Assembly (NCBI GenBank): GCA_027031565.1
Contig: JALVPX010000164.1
Location: 1-33,055, forward strand
Direction of reading: 5' to 3'
DNA length: 33,055 nucleotides
Source: Deltaproteobacteria bacterium
GTDB taxonomy: Bacteria; Desulfobacterota; Dissulfuribacteria; Dissulfuribacterales; JALVPX01
This document shows, piece after piece, positions 1-8,959 of this stretch (positions within the stretch are counted from its first letter, which is position 1; the number at the start of each line of letters is the position of its first letter). A program made the translations under genes and the position numbers. The notes below the pieces were generated by a model that worked only from the letters and a program-made list of their open reading frames with translations, had not been told where the DNA came from and ran no database searches.

Positions 1-2518
1 CGCCATCAGGGCGCAAAACATCAACATACCCGATGGACTCATAATAAGAAGGCACAGTCAATATCTCATCAAGACACAGGGTGAAAGGCTCGAAAAGACA
101 AAATTGCAAAACATCCTGATTTCACATGAGCCTGGTGGCAATGTCTACCTCGAGGATATCGCCAAGATAAAAACGAGTTTCAGGGAGAGACAGTCCTTTT
201 ACCGTGGAAACGGCAAGCCTGCCATAGGCGTGAACCTCCTTAGGCCTGAAAAGGGGCATGTAACCACCACCATAAAGGCGGTGGAAGCGGCCTTGCCTGC
301 AATAAAGGCCAAATATCCAGGGATAGTGTTCCAGGTGGCGGATACCCAGAAGAGCCTTATAGAGACCAGCATAGAAAACATGGTGGATGCACTTCGAGAC
401 GCAATAATAATGACCATAGCGGTCATTTTTCTGTTTCTCGCAAATGTGCGCATCTCGCTCCTTGCCGCCGTCTCTATACCATTTACCTATTTTCTAACCT
501 TTGCAGCCATGTACCTTTTTGGCTATGAGCTCAATATCGTAACGCTTACCGCGGTAATAGTGGCTGTAGGCCTGCTGCTCGATGACGCCATAGTGGTGAT
601 CGAAAACATCGAGCGCCACTATCACAAACTGAAAAAGCCTATATTCAAGGCTGTAACTGACGGTTTGAACGAGATCCTCCTGGCCGACTGGTCTGGAACC
701 TACACCACTGTAGCAGTGCTGGTGCCCATAATGTTCATAGGCGGATACGTCCAAAAGATATTGAGACAGTTCACAGTGGTCCTGGCCCTGGCCCTTGTGT
801 CAAGCTATATAGTTTCAGTAACGGTCATCCCGCTGCTCACTCCTTATTTCGTCAAACCCCATTCCAGCAGGAACAAGCTTGAGGCCTTGATCGACCTTTT
901 TGACAAATACTTGCTGGAGCCAGTAAGAAACTTCTTTGTCGGGCTTGCTTATTTTGCCTTGCGGCACAAACTCCTGTTTATCCTGCCAGGGATCGCCCTT
1001 TTCATAGTGAGCATGAGGATAGTCATGCCCCTTGCTGGACGCGATCTCATGCCACCCATGGACACTGGAATAGTAAAAATAGCCTTTGAGGCGGAGTCTG
1101 AGGCATCCATCAACGGTGTTGAAAATATCGCAGAACGAATCGAAAAAATTGTAAGTGGCATGGAGGGCGTTCAGCGCATCTCAACGGTGGCAGGTTCAGA
1201 ACCAGGCGTCGTAAGCTTTGGGACAGGGCAGATACCGCAGCAGGGCCTTATGACCGTTCATTTCATAGACCGCTTTCACAGAAATGAGACTATCTGGCAG
1301 ATAGAGGAAAAAATAAGGAAACAGGCGGCAGCTATTCCAGGGCTTAAAAATTTCGATGTCTTTGATTTTGGTGCCACCCCCCTTTCGAGCATCGCAGCTC
1401 CGGTGGACATAATGCTTACAGGCCCGGACCCAGACGTCTTGGATATGCTGGCTGATGATGTAGCAGAACGGCTAATGAGGGTTAGGGGGCTTAAAACCGT
1501 TACACGCTCATGGACAAAGGACAAGGTTGAAGTGCTCTTGAAAATAGATATTGAAAAGGCGCGCATATACGGGCTTGATCCGCTAGCTATCAGCAGCCAG
1601 CTTAGCAGCGTCCTCAGAGGAACTCCCGCCTCAGTTTTGCGGGTGCCTGGCGAAGATGGATACACCATCAGGGTCCGCTATCCACGGAATCAAAGGGCCA
1701 GCATCAAAGATATAACGTCGGTTTATCTGGCCTCTGCTCTAGGCCCTGTACCGTTGAGGGAGCTGGTTTCCTTTAGCAAAAAATTTACACGTACACGGTT
1801 CACCAGGCAGAATCTCGAGCCCAGCGTAGATATTTATGGTTACAGATCTACTTCGGCCATAACCCATCTTCACGAAAGGATTCAGCGGGCCTTGAAGGGC
1901 ATTTCCATACCAGCGGGCTATAAAATCAGCTTCGAGGGGGAAGTGAAAAATATGGGTGAGGCAGGCAGAAGGCTTGCCAGGGCCCTTGGCATAGCAGTGA
2001 TCCTCTTATATTTCTCCCTGGTTCCCACCTTCCGCTCCTGGATAAATCCCTTGACCATCATGGTTGCCATTCCCCTTGCCATGATAGGTGGGGCCTGGGG
2101 TCTTGTGATCGTGGGACGCCATGCCTGCATGCCTGCCAACATGGGCATGATCCTACTTGCAGGAATCGTGGTAAACAATTCCATCCTGCTTATAGACTTC
2201 ATTGAAAAGGCAAGGGCAAAGGGCGTGGAGCTTAAGGACGCAATAGAGCAAGCGGTGCGGGTTAGAACAAGGCCCATTCTCATGACTGCCACCGGCACCA
2301 TAGTAGGCATGCTTCCAATAGCAGCCCAGCGTGCACTCGGCCTTGAACGCCTTTCGCCATTGGCTGTCGTTGCCATAGGAGGATTGATAGTCTCAACCTT
2401 CCTGACCCTGATCTATGTTCCAATTTTTTATGAACTTTTTGACGCCTTGAGAAAAAGAGGCAGCTTGTGGTCACACAACAGAAAGGCCATGACTAAAACG
2501 ATCGAGATCGATAACTAG
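1..2518 (+). CDS. RND-family efflux transporter permease (AcrB-like), 5' truncated by window edge
   Basis: Inner-membrane proton-driven exporter subunit of the AcrB/HAE class, which normally works with a periplasmic adaptor and an outer-membrane channel. The frame is open from base 2 with no start, and 838 residues are visible. Aligning the LLLDDAIVVIEN motif (visible Asp194-Asp195) with AcrB Asp407/408 suggests about 210 N-terminal residues lie outside the window. The porter domains, the second membrane half and the late-helix motif AGIVVNNSILLIDF are present, and the C-terminal cytoplasmic tail ends normally. The position equivalent to the AcrB TM10 lysine (AKNAIL) reads VNNSIL, so that Lys is Asn, as I recall for many non-enterobacterial HAE proteins. 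No adaptor gene is visible; it would lie upstream. Substrate cannot be read from sequence. Confidence 0.93.
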   Translation, partial: AIRAQNINIPDGLIIRRHSQYLIKTQGERLEKTKLQNILISHEPGGNVYLEDIAKIKTSFRERQSFYRGNGKPAIGVNLLRPEKGHVTTTIKAVEAALPAIKAKYPGIVFQVADTQKSLIETSIENMVDALRDAIIMTIAVIFLFLANVRISLLAAVSIPFTYFLTFAAMYLFGYELNIVTLTAVIVAVGLLLDDAIVVIENIERHYHKLKKPIFKAVTDGLNEILLADWSGTYTTVAVLVPIMFIGGYVQKILRQFTVVLALALVSSYIVSVTVIPLLTPYFVKPHSSRNKLEALIDLFDKYLLEPVRNFFVGLAYFALRHKLLFILPGIALFIVSMRIVMPLAGRDLMPPMDTGIVKIAFEAESEASINGVENIAERIEKIVSGMEGVQRISTVAGSEPGVVSFGTGQIPQQGLMTVHFIDRFHRNETIWQIEEKIRKQAAAIPGLKNFDVFDFGATPLSSIAAPVDIMLTGPDPDVLDMLADDVAERLMRVRGLKTVTRSWTKDKVEVLLKIDIEKARIYGLDPLAISSQLSSVLRGTPASVLRVPGEDGYTIRVRYPRNQRASIKDITSVYLASALGPVPLRELVSFSKKFTRTRFTRQNLEPSVDIYGYRSTSAITHLHERIQRALKGISIPAGYKISFEGEVKNMGEAGRRLARALGIAVILLYFSLVPTFRSWINPLTIMVAIPLAMIGGAWGLVIVGRHACMPANMGMILLAGIVVNNSILLIDFIEKARAKGVELKDAIEQAVRVRTRPILMTATGTIVGMLPIAAQRALGLERLSPLAVVAIGGLIVSTFLTLIYVPIFYELFDALRKRGSLWSHNRKAMTKTIEIDN

Positions 2519-2534
2519 TCATAAAAGCGTGGCA

Positions 2535-2708
2535 ATGAGAGAGCATCTTGTTGAATTTTTAAAAACCCTTCCTCTCTTTTCCAGCCTTTCAGCAGAGGCT
2601 ATACATCATATGGCGTCAAAAATGGTCCAAATGAAATACAGCAAAAATGAAGTGATCTTTTTGGCTGGTGACAATGTAGACAGGCCCTTAGTAAGTTTAG
2701 AAGCGTAG
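2535..2708 (+). pseudogene. Truncated CRP/FNR-type cyclic-nucleotide-binding domain fragment (57 codons)
   Basis: A short open frame starts with ATG 16 bases after the RND stop. Its product reads LKTLPLFSSLSAEAIHHM, then YSKNEVIFLAGDNVDRP, the usual first 50 residues of a cNMP-binding domain (helix A, then the K-x-G-x-x-I-F-x-x-G-D turn). It stops after residue 57. The rest of the beta-roll, the phosphate-binding cassette and any helix-turn-helix are missing; after the stop the convergent pgeF gene follows within 32 bases. It is most simply a 5' remnant of a regulator whose body was deleted. Translation as a tiny protein cannot be excluded. Confidence 0.6.
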
Positions 2709-2739
2709 AGCACAATGATATCGGCTGGCAACTCCTGCT

Positions 2740-3489
2740 TCATTCACCGAGGGCAACCACTGTTCCCATCCTGCCCGTGATTTTTTCCCGCCGATAAGAA
2801 AAATAATCTTCGCTGCAGGCAGTGCATATCTGGGCACAGTGGATCTGGGTCTTTGGGATTCCTGCCCTGTTCAACTGATAAATGGATGCTGACCAAAAAT
2901 TGAAATTATTGCGCCATACCTTGAAGCGGTGCAGCCATTTTGGGAAGATTTGCGCCCAGTCATTGAACTCGGCGCAGCATGGACCAAGGGATGGACTGAT
3001 GCCGGCCCAAATATTTTCGGGAGACGAGCCATAAAATGCACACAGCCTGGCCACTGCCTTTGGCAGGACCTCCTTTGCATTTCCCCTCCACCCGCAGTGG
3101 ATGTTTGCAACCGCCCTGACTGAGGAATCAAACAGCACCACGGCCTGGCAGTCGGCGTGTTTTATCATTAGGCCCTTACCCGGTATGGAGGTCATGAGAA
3201 CATCTGCCTCAAAAGGGATGTTTTCCCTGGCATCGGAATCTATGAAGATCATGTCTGTACCATGGGTCTGCCTTGAAGAGAAAAATTCCTTTATGCCGGT
3301 AAACTCCTTGATAATCTCAAGGTTCCTAACGACATTCTGCAGATCGTCACCAACATCTGTTGACACATTGAGTTCATGAAAGGGCGGGCTGCTAACGCCG
3401 CCCCACCGGTTGAAGCTGAAACAGCTTACCGACTGTTTCAAATCCCTTGGAACGTGGGAAAGAAGGTCTAAGTATTGGAGGCTCTTCAA
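2740..3489 (-). CDS. pgeF: PgeF/YfiH family protein (polyphenol oxidase / peptidoglycan-editing / purine nucleoside phosphorylase family)
   Basis: Cytosolic zinc/copper protein of the DUF152/YfiH family. Members have been described as laccase-like oxidases, purine nucleoside phosphorylases and, in E. coli, a factor preventing mis-incorporation of Ser into peptidoglycan. The three family metal ligands are visible: His76 in SRQTHGTD, Cys114 in HADCQAVVLFD and His131 in NIHCGWRGNA. The late motif GPCCAEF and the C-terminal CSEDYFSYRR signature are also present. Length of 249 residues is normal. The start is a TTG abutting the stop of the upstream siroheme-protein gene, suggesting translational coupling; a second TTG 16 codons further in is possible. 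It is the last gene of a minus-strand run and converges on the CRP fragment; no terminator is visible. Confidence 0.9.
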   Translation of the reverse strand: MKSLQYLDLLSHVPRDLKQSVSCFSFNRWGGVSSPPFHELNVSTDVGDDLQNVVRNLEIIKEFTGIKEFFSSRQTHGTDMIFIDSDARENIPFEADVLMTSIPGKGLMIKHADCQAVVLFDSSVRAVANIHCGWRGNAKEVLPKAVARLCAFYGSSPENIWAGISPSLGPCCAEFNDWAQIFPKWLHRFKVWRNNFNFWSASIYQLNRAGIPKTQIHCAQICTACSEDYFSYRREKITGRMGTVVALGE

Positions 3490-4143
3490 TTAGGGCAATC
3501 CCAGCCTCTTTTTTATCTCCTCCAGGCCAAGCTTGGATACCACCCTTTCAAGTCGTGATTTCTTTTTGACCTCCGCAGAGAAGATCTCTGCAAGCCCCTT
3601 CAATATCTTCACGGCCTCGTCAGGCGAAGTGATCGTGGCAATCTCCTGGCCTATTTTAGGCTTGGCTCCCCCATGGCCGCCTACCAGCACCTTGTACCCT
3701 GAACGCACTCCCATGAATCCCAGGTCCATCAGGTTTGCCCATGAACAGCATGCGGGGCAGCCGGAAACGCCCACCTTCAGCTTCGGTGGAATGGGCTGCC
3801 TGGCAAGCTCCTTGTACAGGACGTCACCAAGCTTGAATGTGTCTTGAAAGGCAAGCTTGCAATAGGGCTGGCCAACGCACACCCGAGGATGAGAAAGATC
3901 TCTGGCCTTTCTGAATGATGCCCCCTCTTTTTCTAGGGTCTCCATGAGGGCCTTTGCCCTTTCCTCATCAAGGCCGAGAAACATGATCTTTTGAGCAGTA
4001 GTCAGGTGCACGATGGCCTGCTTCTCCCCTGCCGCCCTGGCTACCTGTTCAAGCAGCGCTGGTTCGATACACCCGTTTGGACACTCCATTGTCAAGGCGT
4101 AAGAGCCATCCTTTTGAATCATAAGTCCTGGTATCGTACTCAT
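3490..4143 (-). CDS. Small nitrite/sulfite reductase-like siroheme-[4Fe-4S] protein
   Basis: A 217-residue protein with a single ferredoxin-like half domain followed by the siroheme/[4Fe-4S] half domain of the nitrite/sulfite reductase superfamily. The coupled-cluster motif C-X5-C...C-X3-C is complete: Cys89 and Cys95 in CVGQPYC, then Cys129 and Cys133 in GCPACC. True assimilatory reductases carry two such repeats (over 500 residues); this is half-size, like the small proteins often found in anaerobic bacteria and archaea. The ATG at 4143 is preferred over an upstream TTG at 4170 because GAAAGG lies about 10 bases before it. The upstream AsmA-like gene ends 23 bases before this ATG, so they are probably cotranscribed. 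Substrate is unknown; a role in sulfur or siroheme metabolism is an inference. Confidence 0.82.
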   Translation of the reverse strand: MSTIPGLMIQKDGSYALTMECPNGCIEPALLEQVARAAGEKQAIVHLTTAQKIMFLGLDEERAKALMETLEKEGASFRKARDLSHPRVCVGQPYCKLAFQDTFKLGDVLYKELARQPIPPKLKVGVSGCPACCSWANLMDLGFMGVRSGYKVLVGGHGGAKPKIGQEIATITSPDEAVKILKGLAEIFSAEVKKKSRLERVVSKLGLEEIKKRLGLP

Positions 4144-4166
4144 ATCCCTTTCATCCTTTCGCTTTT

Positions 4167-7100
4167 TCAATCAATGTCAATTCCGAGTTCATGGTCCTCG
4201 TTATCTTCACCTTTGGGAACAGGAACCGCAGGCCTGGACGGTTTGACCGCAGCTCCTTTCTTTGCCTTTCTATCCGCATTATTTCCTGAAAAATTCAAGA
4301 TCTTCCAGGGAAACTTTATCGTGTTCATCAAGATGTTCTTGATCGTACCAGTTACGGCCCTGGCAGGCATGATGTCGAGCTTGGGATCTTTAAAATGGCC
4401 AGTCACCTTTACTGGCACGGAAAAGACCGCTCCGCCTTCCCCTGGAATTATCATGCTCACAAGGGGCACCTTGGAAACTATGGCATCTATGGTCTTAAAG
4501 GGAGAAACCAGGATGACGCCGTTGAGATCCATGGTAGCCATGTTCATCTCCCCTGAAGCAAACATGTTAAGCCCCTGCCCCTTTACATAGATATTGTCAA
4601 ACACAATTTTGTTCTCTCTTACTATACCATGCATTCCCATCTCTGAGTACTTTAACCCCTCTGTAAAGAGATCGGGCAGGCCCCTGCTTGAAAAAAGGTC
4701 GGTGACATTGAGCAGGCTGAAGAGCTTGGCAAGCAAGGTCAGCTTCCTCAAGGTGCCGTCACTAGAGACCAGATTTATCTCACCGCCTGTCCAGTTGTCC
4801 GGACTGCCGTTGATCCAGCCGCTCAGGGCCACCTTACCCTCAATAAGGTCTTGTTCAAATCCAAGGCAGGCTAGCAACTCGTCAAAATGTCTATTTTTTT
4901 CCTGGGGAAGATAAAATGTAAAGTTGAATTTCTGCCTGCCTGCCCTGTTAATGCACTTTCCACTGAGTTTGATACCGCACAACCAGGCCTTTTCCACCTC
5001 CACGTCAACATGTTCCTTTTCCAGCACCTCTGCTGCGCCAGCCACTTCCTTGAACTTGTAAACATGCGGTTTCTCGCCCTGATTGTCTCCGCCCTTATAT
5101 TCCCAGTCGAATTGCCCAAGATGAAATCTCACACTTCCGGTCAGCTGGAGAAGGGATTCTTTCTTATCTTTCTTTTGGGCACTGAAACTTGAAAGGAACA
5201 GGTCGATGTCTTTAAAAGAAAGATGATCTGATTCCGCCTTGATATCCATTACGACTCTCTTGCCCTTCAGCTCGAAGCTTCCGGCAGCCAAGGCCTCCCC
5301 CTTTCCAACACCTATCCTGACATCGGATACATTGACGCGCCGCCCAGAGCCGTGCATCCTGCCTTCTACGATCTTGAGCACTGGGTCAACACCCCATATC
5401 CAGCTGAAATCATGCAGTTCAATGGATCCGTTGAAGTTGAACTCAGGCGAGTCAGCCGAATAGTCGCACTCCACCTCCAAAGTGCCTGCCAGGCCTCCCT
5501 TGAGCAGAATATTGTTCTCAAGTATCCCGTCAACGGTGGAACCGTTCAAAGCGCCAGACCAGACTGCCTTTACAAGGGTTCCCCTGTTTGTCAATTGCAA
5601 ATGAGCATTGTCCTTGGATGACTCTATATGCAACGCCTTGATGCTCAAGAAGTCAGGTTCATGGGAAAGGGCAAGGTCCACGGATATATTGCCCTGGGGC
5701 TCCCCATAAAGGGCCTTTGTCTCTACCAGGACATATCTTTCTTTCTTCTTCCACTGGACATGGAGCCTGTCCAGCCTCTGGGGAAGCCTTGGGAAATAGG
5801 GCTCAGGTATCCATCCTTTTTCTTTGACCCAGGACAGCAGTACAGAATCTGGACGCCCATTTAGCTCGAGTTCCAGGGCCTTTGGCTTAAAATCTGCGTG
5901 ACGGTAATCTATCTCCAAGTTGAAATCGCCTGCAGCCAGCCTCACTGGCCCAGGCCCCCCTTTTATACGCTTCTGGGTTGCATTGAATGAATAGCCTTTA
6001 GTAAAGACCTTGGCAGGGAGCATTGGAGAGACAAAGGATAGATCTTTGGCCCTTCCCGTAACGGAGTAGCGCCATTCCCTGGGCCTTTTTGCAGGCCCCC
6101 TGAGGCTGGCATTCTTGATCAGGAGCCTTCCGCTGGAATTTGTGACTATCTGCTTCAACTCTTTCCGAACCTTCTCATAGCCATTCAATTCTGATAGAAG
6201 CGATGAGCTGTCCAGGCTGCCCCTAAAGTGTGAGATGTTCAAAAAAATGTCTTTGCCCTTTCCCCACGTCACCTTTCCAGATGTGCCTGATATCCTGTGC
6301 AGGCCGGCGGTTCCGGCCACCCCCTTCCATGAGACGCTGTTGGCAGTGACCACTGCCCTTCCCTTTTTAATCTGGAATGGCCATGAGAATCTTGCATAAC
6401 GGCCGCTGCAGTTGATCTGCCTCACGTCCACCCAGGGCCTTATGTGCTTAACGCTGTTGCCGAGCTTTACCCTTCCCAAGGCCCTTCCTTTGAGGCCCTG
6501 AAAAAGGGCAAACTCCTTTTGAAAATCTCTATCCTTTATGACCTTTTTTAAGATTGGAATTATGTCTGGAACCAGTGCATCCGCGTCAAATTCCGCCTTA
6601 AGCATCTTGTCACGGCCCTTGAGGCCCAGTTCAAGCAAGCCGTTATGAAATGAAGAACCGCCTAGCGTGCCTTTCAAGTCTGTGCCAGTAAGGATTGCCT
6701 TGTCTATCCTTATATCCCCTTGGCACTTTTTTAGGCGCAGATCCACCTTTGGGATCTTCACGTCAGCTTCCTTTACCATTGCCTCCAGCCTGTAATTTTC
6801 GATCTTGGACAATTGGTCAGGTGTACCCTCAAAAAATCCCTTGGCATATATGGCCTTTCCCCCCCTTACTATGTCAAAGACCTCCCGCACGTCCTTGTGC
6901 CTGCCAAAGAGGCCGAGGGCCTTGGAGCGGACGGCGGCAATGTCTGCATCGCTGCCTGTAAGCTCGATTTTCAACCGCGGCCTGGAATCATTTTCCCCAG
7001 GCAGGTCGACTTCCACCCGCCCGGAAAGGGTGATCGGCGGGTCCTCAAGGTAGAGCTGATCTATGTGCGCCCACAAGGAGTCGTCCTTTTTATGGATGTC

Positions 7101-7925
7101 AGTCTTGAAGTAGCCGCATGAAAAAATGATCTCCTTTTCTTTTGGATGCGTGGTAAAACATGGCATATCGCCTGTAAGTGAGGCTGAAAAGGCTCCCTGA
7201 AGGGTGCCCCGGATCTTGGCATGTAAATTCACCATGGAATCTACGGGCCGGATCCCATATTTTTTCCAGCTCTTCAAAAAAAGGGTGTGCGGACGCCATT
7301 TGGACAGATTAATTTCAGCGGCATAGGCCCTGGAATCGAGGGAAAATGAACCCGCAGAGCTCAACTCTGCTGCAAAGGATGGTGCAAACCTGATTTCCCA
7401 TTCCACCCTATTGTCATTCAGGTCAAGGCTCCCCTCTATCTCGTTAAGCACGAGATCCTTTTTCTCGCACAGGAACCTGCCGCAGACCTTGCTGCCGCTA
7501 ATACGCAAACCACCATGATGAATTACGATCGTGCCCAATGACGGTGCCTTGTGCCCCTCCCTGCCCTTTTTTAAAAACCCGGTTCCCTTTATGAAAAGAT
7601 CAGGGTCATGGAGCACGATCCTTGAAAAGGTGAACTTGCCGGCAAACAGTTGCCTCCAGTTGGGATATACACTCATGTATGGCGCTTCGAGGTCAATATC
7701 CTGATTTACTGCCTTCACATAGAATAGCAGCACATGGGGAAGGGGAAGCCATTTAAAGTCAAGGGATTCAAGGCTGACATCGGCCTTCAAGGCAGAAGAG
7801 GCCTTTTTCTGCACTACTGCGCGGAACTGGTTCAAATCGATACAAAGGGGCAGAACAAAGGCGGCTCCTGCAAGGAGCAGGAGAATCAGCAAGAGGACAA
7901 GCCCGATTTTGCTTTTACTTTTCAC
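4167..7925 (-). CDS. AsmA/YhdP-like envelope protein (1252 aa)
   Basis: A very large protein with one N-terminal membrane anchor (about residues 7-27, LVLLLILLLLAGAAFVL) followed by more than 1100 beta-rich periplasmic residues. This is the plan of AsmA-clan proteins, thought to bridge inner and outer membranes and move phospholipids in a lipid groove. The N-terminus has the AsmA hallmark FRAVVQKKASSALKADVSLE, and the C-terminus has the conserved GMHGIVRENKIVFDNIYVKG and SGEMNMATMDLNG blocks of the AsmA_2/YhdP tail. It starts with GTG directly after an in-frame stop, about 45 bases past the terminator of the preceding lipoprotein gene, so it likely has its own promoter in that gap (a TTGACC hexamer is there but the -10 is poor). 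Partner and lipid specificity are unknown. Confidence 0.85.
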   Translation of the reverse strand: MKSKSKIGLVLLLILLLLAGAAFVLPLCIDLNQFRAVVQKKASSALKADVSLESLDFKWLPLPHVLLFYVKAVNQDIDLEAPYMSVYPNWRQLFAGKFTFSRIVLHDPDLFIKGTGFLKKGREGHKAPSLGTIVIHHGGLRISGSKVCGRFLCEKKDLVLNEIEGSLDLNDNRVEWEIRFAPSFAAELSSAGSFSLDSRAYAAEINLSKWRPHTLFLKSWKKYGIRPVDSMVNLHAKIRGTLQGAFSASLTGDMPCFTTHPKEKEIIFSCGYFKTDIHKKDDSLWAHIDQLYLEDPPITLSGRVEVDLPGENDSRPRLKIELTGSDADIAAVRSKALGLFGRHKDVREVFDIVRGGKAIYAKGFFEGTPDQLSKIENYRLEAMVKEADVKIPKVDLRLKKCQGDIRIDKAILTGTDLKGTLGGSSFHNGLLELGLKGRDKMLKAEFDADALVPDIIPILKKVIKDRDFQKEFALFQGLKGRALGRVKLGNSVKHIRPWVDVRQINCSGRYARFSWPFQIKKGRAVVTANSVSWKGVAGTAGLHRISGTSGKVTWGKGKDIFLNISHFRGSLDSSSLLSELNGYEKVRKELKQIVTNSSGRLLIKNASLRGPAKRPREWRYSVTGRAKDLSFVSPMLPAKVFTKGYSFNATQKRIKGGPGPVRLAAGDFNLEIDYRHADFKPKALELELNGRPDSVLLSWVKEKGWIPEPYFPRLPQRLDRLHVQWKKKERYVLVETKALYGEPQGNISVDLALSHEPDFLSIKALHIESSKDNAHLQLTNRGTLVKAVWSGALNGSTVDGILENNILLKGGLAGTLEVECDYSADSPEFNFNGSIELHDFSWIWGVDPVLKIVEGRMHGSGRRVNVSDVRIGVGKGEALAAGSFELKGKRVVMDIKAESDHLSFKDIDLFLSSFSAQKKDKKESLLQLTGSVRFHLGQFDWEYKGGDNQGEKPHVYKFKEVAGAAEVLEKEHVDVEVEKAWLCGIKLSGKCINRAGRQKFNFTFYLPQEKNRHFDELLACLGFEQDLIEGKVALSGWINGSPDNWTGGEINLVSSDGTLRKLTLLAKLFSLLNVTDLFSSRGLPDLFTEGLKYSEMGMHGIVRENKIVFDNIYVKGQGLNMFASGEMNMATMDLNGVILVSPFKTIDAIVSKVPLVSMIIPGEGGAVFSVPVKVTGHFKDPKLDIMPARAVTGTIKNILMNTIKFPWKILNFSGNNADRKAKKGAAVKPSRPAVPVPKGEDNEDHELGIDID

Positions 7926-7970
7926 TTATGTGATGTGACGCCTTGCGCGGATCTGGTCAAGTTGCAGTGT

Positions 7971-7997
7971 AAAAGGCCGCTGATTCGATCAGCGGCC
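7971..7997 (-). terminator. Intrinsic terminator of the 8022-8789 lipoprotein gene
   Basis: A perfect 10-bp stem (7975-7984 with 7988-7997, GGCCGCTGAT arms) around a 3-base loop is followed on the minus strand by TTTT. It starts 24 bases after the lipoprotein stop codon and separates that gene from the AsmA-like gene. Confidence 0.85.
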
Positions 7998-8021
7998 TCG
8001 ATGCCTGTTTGTGAACAGAGT

Positions 8022-8789
8022 CTATTGTGTAACCACTTGGACCGGCAATTCTGTCACCCTTTCGTGCTCGCCGATCTTCAGGCTCAAACGGAGCCTGGAA
8101 ATGGATTTTGCCTCATCCTTGCCAGGAAAAAGCAGAAATCCATGGGCCAGATGGCCAGGCGATATGGATTTATTGCGAAGGCTCCTGTGTGAAAGGTCTC
8201 TTCTCACCTTTTCGGCAGCGGATTGATAGCCGGCTGCGCCTCCACTCAAGGCCCCTGCAGTAGCGCCTATGGCGGCTCCCCTGGCAACATTTTCCTCTAT
8301 GTCTCTTCCAGATACGATACCCACTGCAAGTCCCACCAGGGCACCGGCAGCACCCAGCAGCACTGCTGGTTTGGCCGTGCCTTTGGCGGTCTCGCCTATT
8401 TGAACATGGCTCTCTGTCCTGCTGTACGCCTCTTGAAGAGACAACAACGGCCATGCCTTGCCTTCCTGGTCTATCAAGAAGGTCTGTGTCGGATCCACCA
8501 TTACGCTCTTTCCGCTCTGGTTGTCTAGAACTACCTGGATGGGCAAGATGCCTGCCCCCCTAATGTCAAATCCAAAACGCTTCTTGGCAACCGATTGATC
8601 CAGGTAGGCCTTGGCCGTTATTCGTACACCTTCGATATTGACGGCCCCATTAACACTGCTTGGTATCTCAATGGGAGCTACCCTGTGGCTGTAAGTCGAA
8701 CACCCTGCAACAATGGAAATCAAGGCAAGGAGGGCGGGCAGCGGCTTGAATTTTTTGATAAGATCAATGACTGGTTGATTTGTTCTCAT
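8022..8789 (-). CDS. Lipoprotein with glycine-zipper segment
   Basis: A 255-residue predicted lipoprotein. An N-terminal hydrophobic stretch ends in the lipobox IVAGC with Cys30, the expected acylation site. The N-terminal half is beta-rich and Ser/Val-rich. It is followed by a glycine/alanine-rich stretch (GAAGALVGLAVGIVSGRD, then GAAIGATAGALSGGAAGY) that matches glycine-zipper membrane-associating segments. The ATG at 8789 is chosen because GGAGG sits 6 bases before it; an in-frame TTG at 8801 overlaps that Shine-Dalgarno and is rejected. A sigma70-like promoter lies at 8891-8920 and a strong terminator follows, so it is monocistronic. Specific function is not recognised; it probably sits in the outer membrane. 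Confidence 0.78.
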   Translation of the reverse strand: MRTNQPVIDLIKKFKPLPALLALISIVAGCSTYSHRVAPIEIPSSVNGAVNIEGVRITAKAYLDQSVAKKRFGFDIRGAGILPIQVVLDNQSGKSVMVDPTQTFLIDQEGKAWPLLSLQEAYSRTESHVQIGETAKGTAKPAVLLGAAGALVGLAVGIVSGRDIEENVARGAAIGATAGALSGGAAGYQSAAEKVRRDLSHRSLRNKSISPGHLAHGFLLFPGKDEAKSISRLRLSLKIGEHERVTELPVQVVTQ

Positions 8790-8890
8790 TGCTACCTCCA
8801 ACTAAACAAATGTGGAAAGGATTAGTGGTCTTGTGCTGCCCGATAATCACGATTTTGACTTTCCAGGCAGCTTGTCGGCATTCCATTTGA

Positions 8891-8920
8891 ATTATACTCG
8901 GCCTGTCATGCCTTTAGCAA
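8891..8920 (-). promoter_or_regulatory. Sigma70-like promoter for the lipoprotein gene
   Basis: On the minus strand TTGCTA (8915-8920), an 18-base spacer and a perfect TATAAT (8891-8896) precede the lipoprotein ATG by about 100 bases. Read by eye only. Confidence 0.45.
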
Positions 8921-8959
8921 GCAAATATAATGCCTGCCTCAACCCGTTTTGCGCTACTT

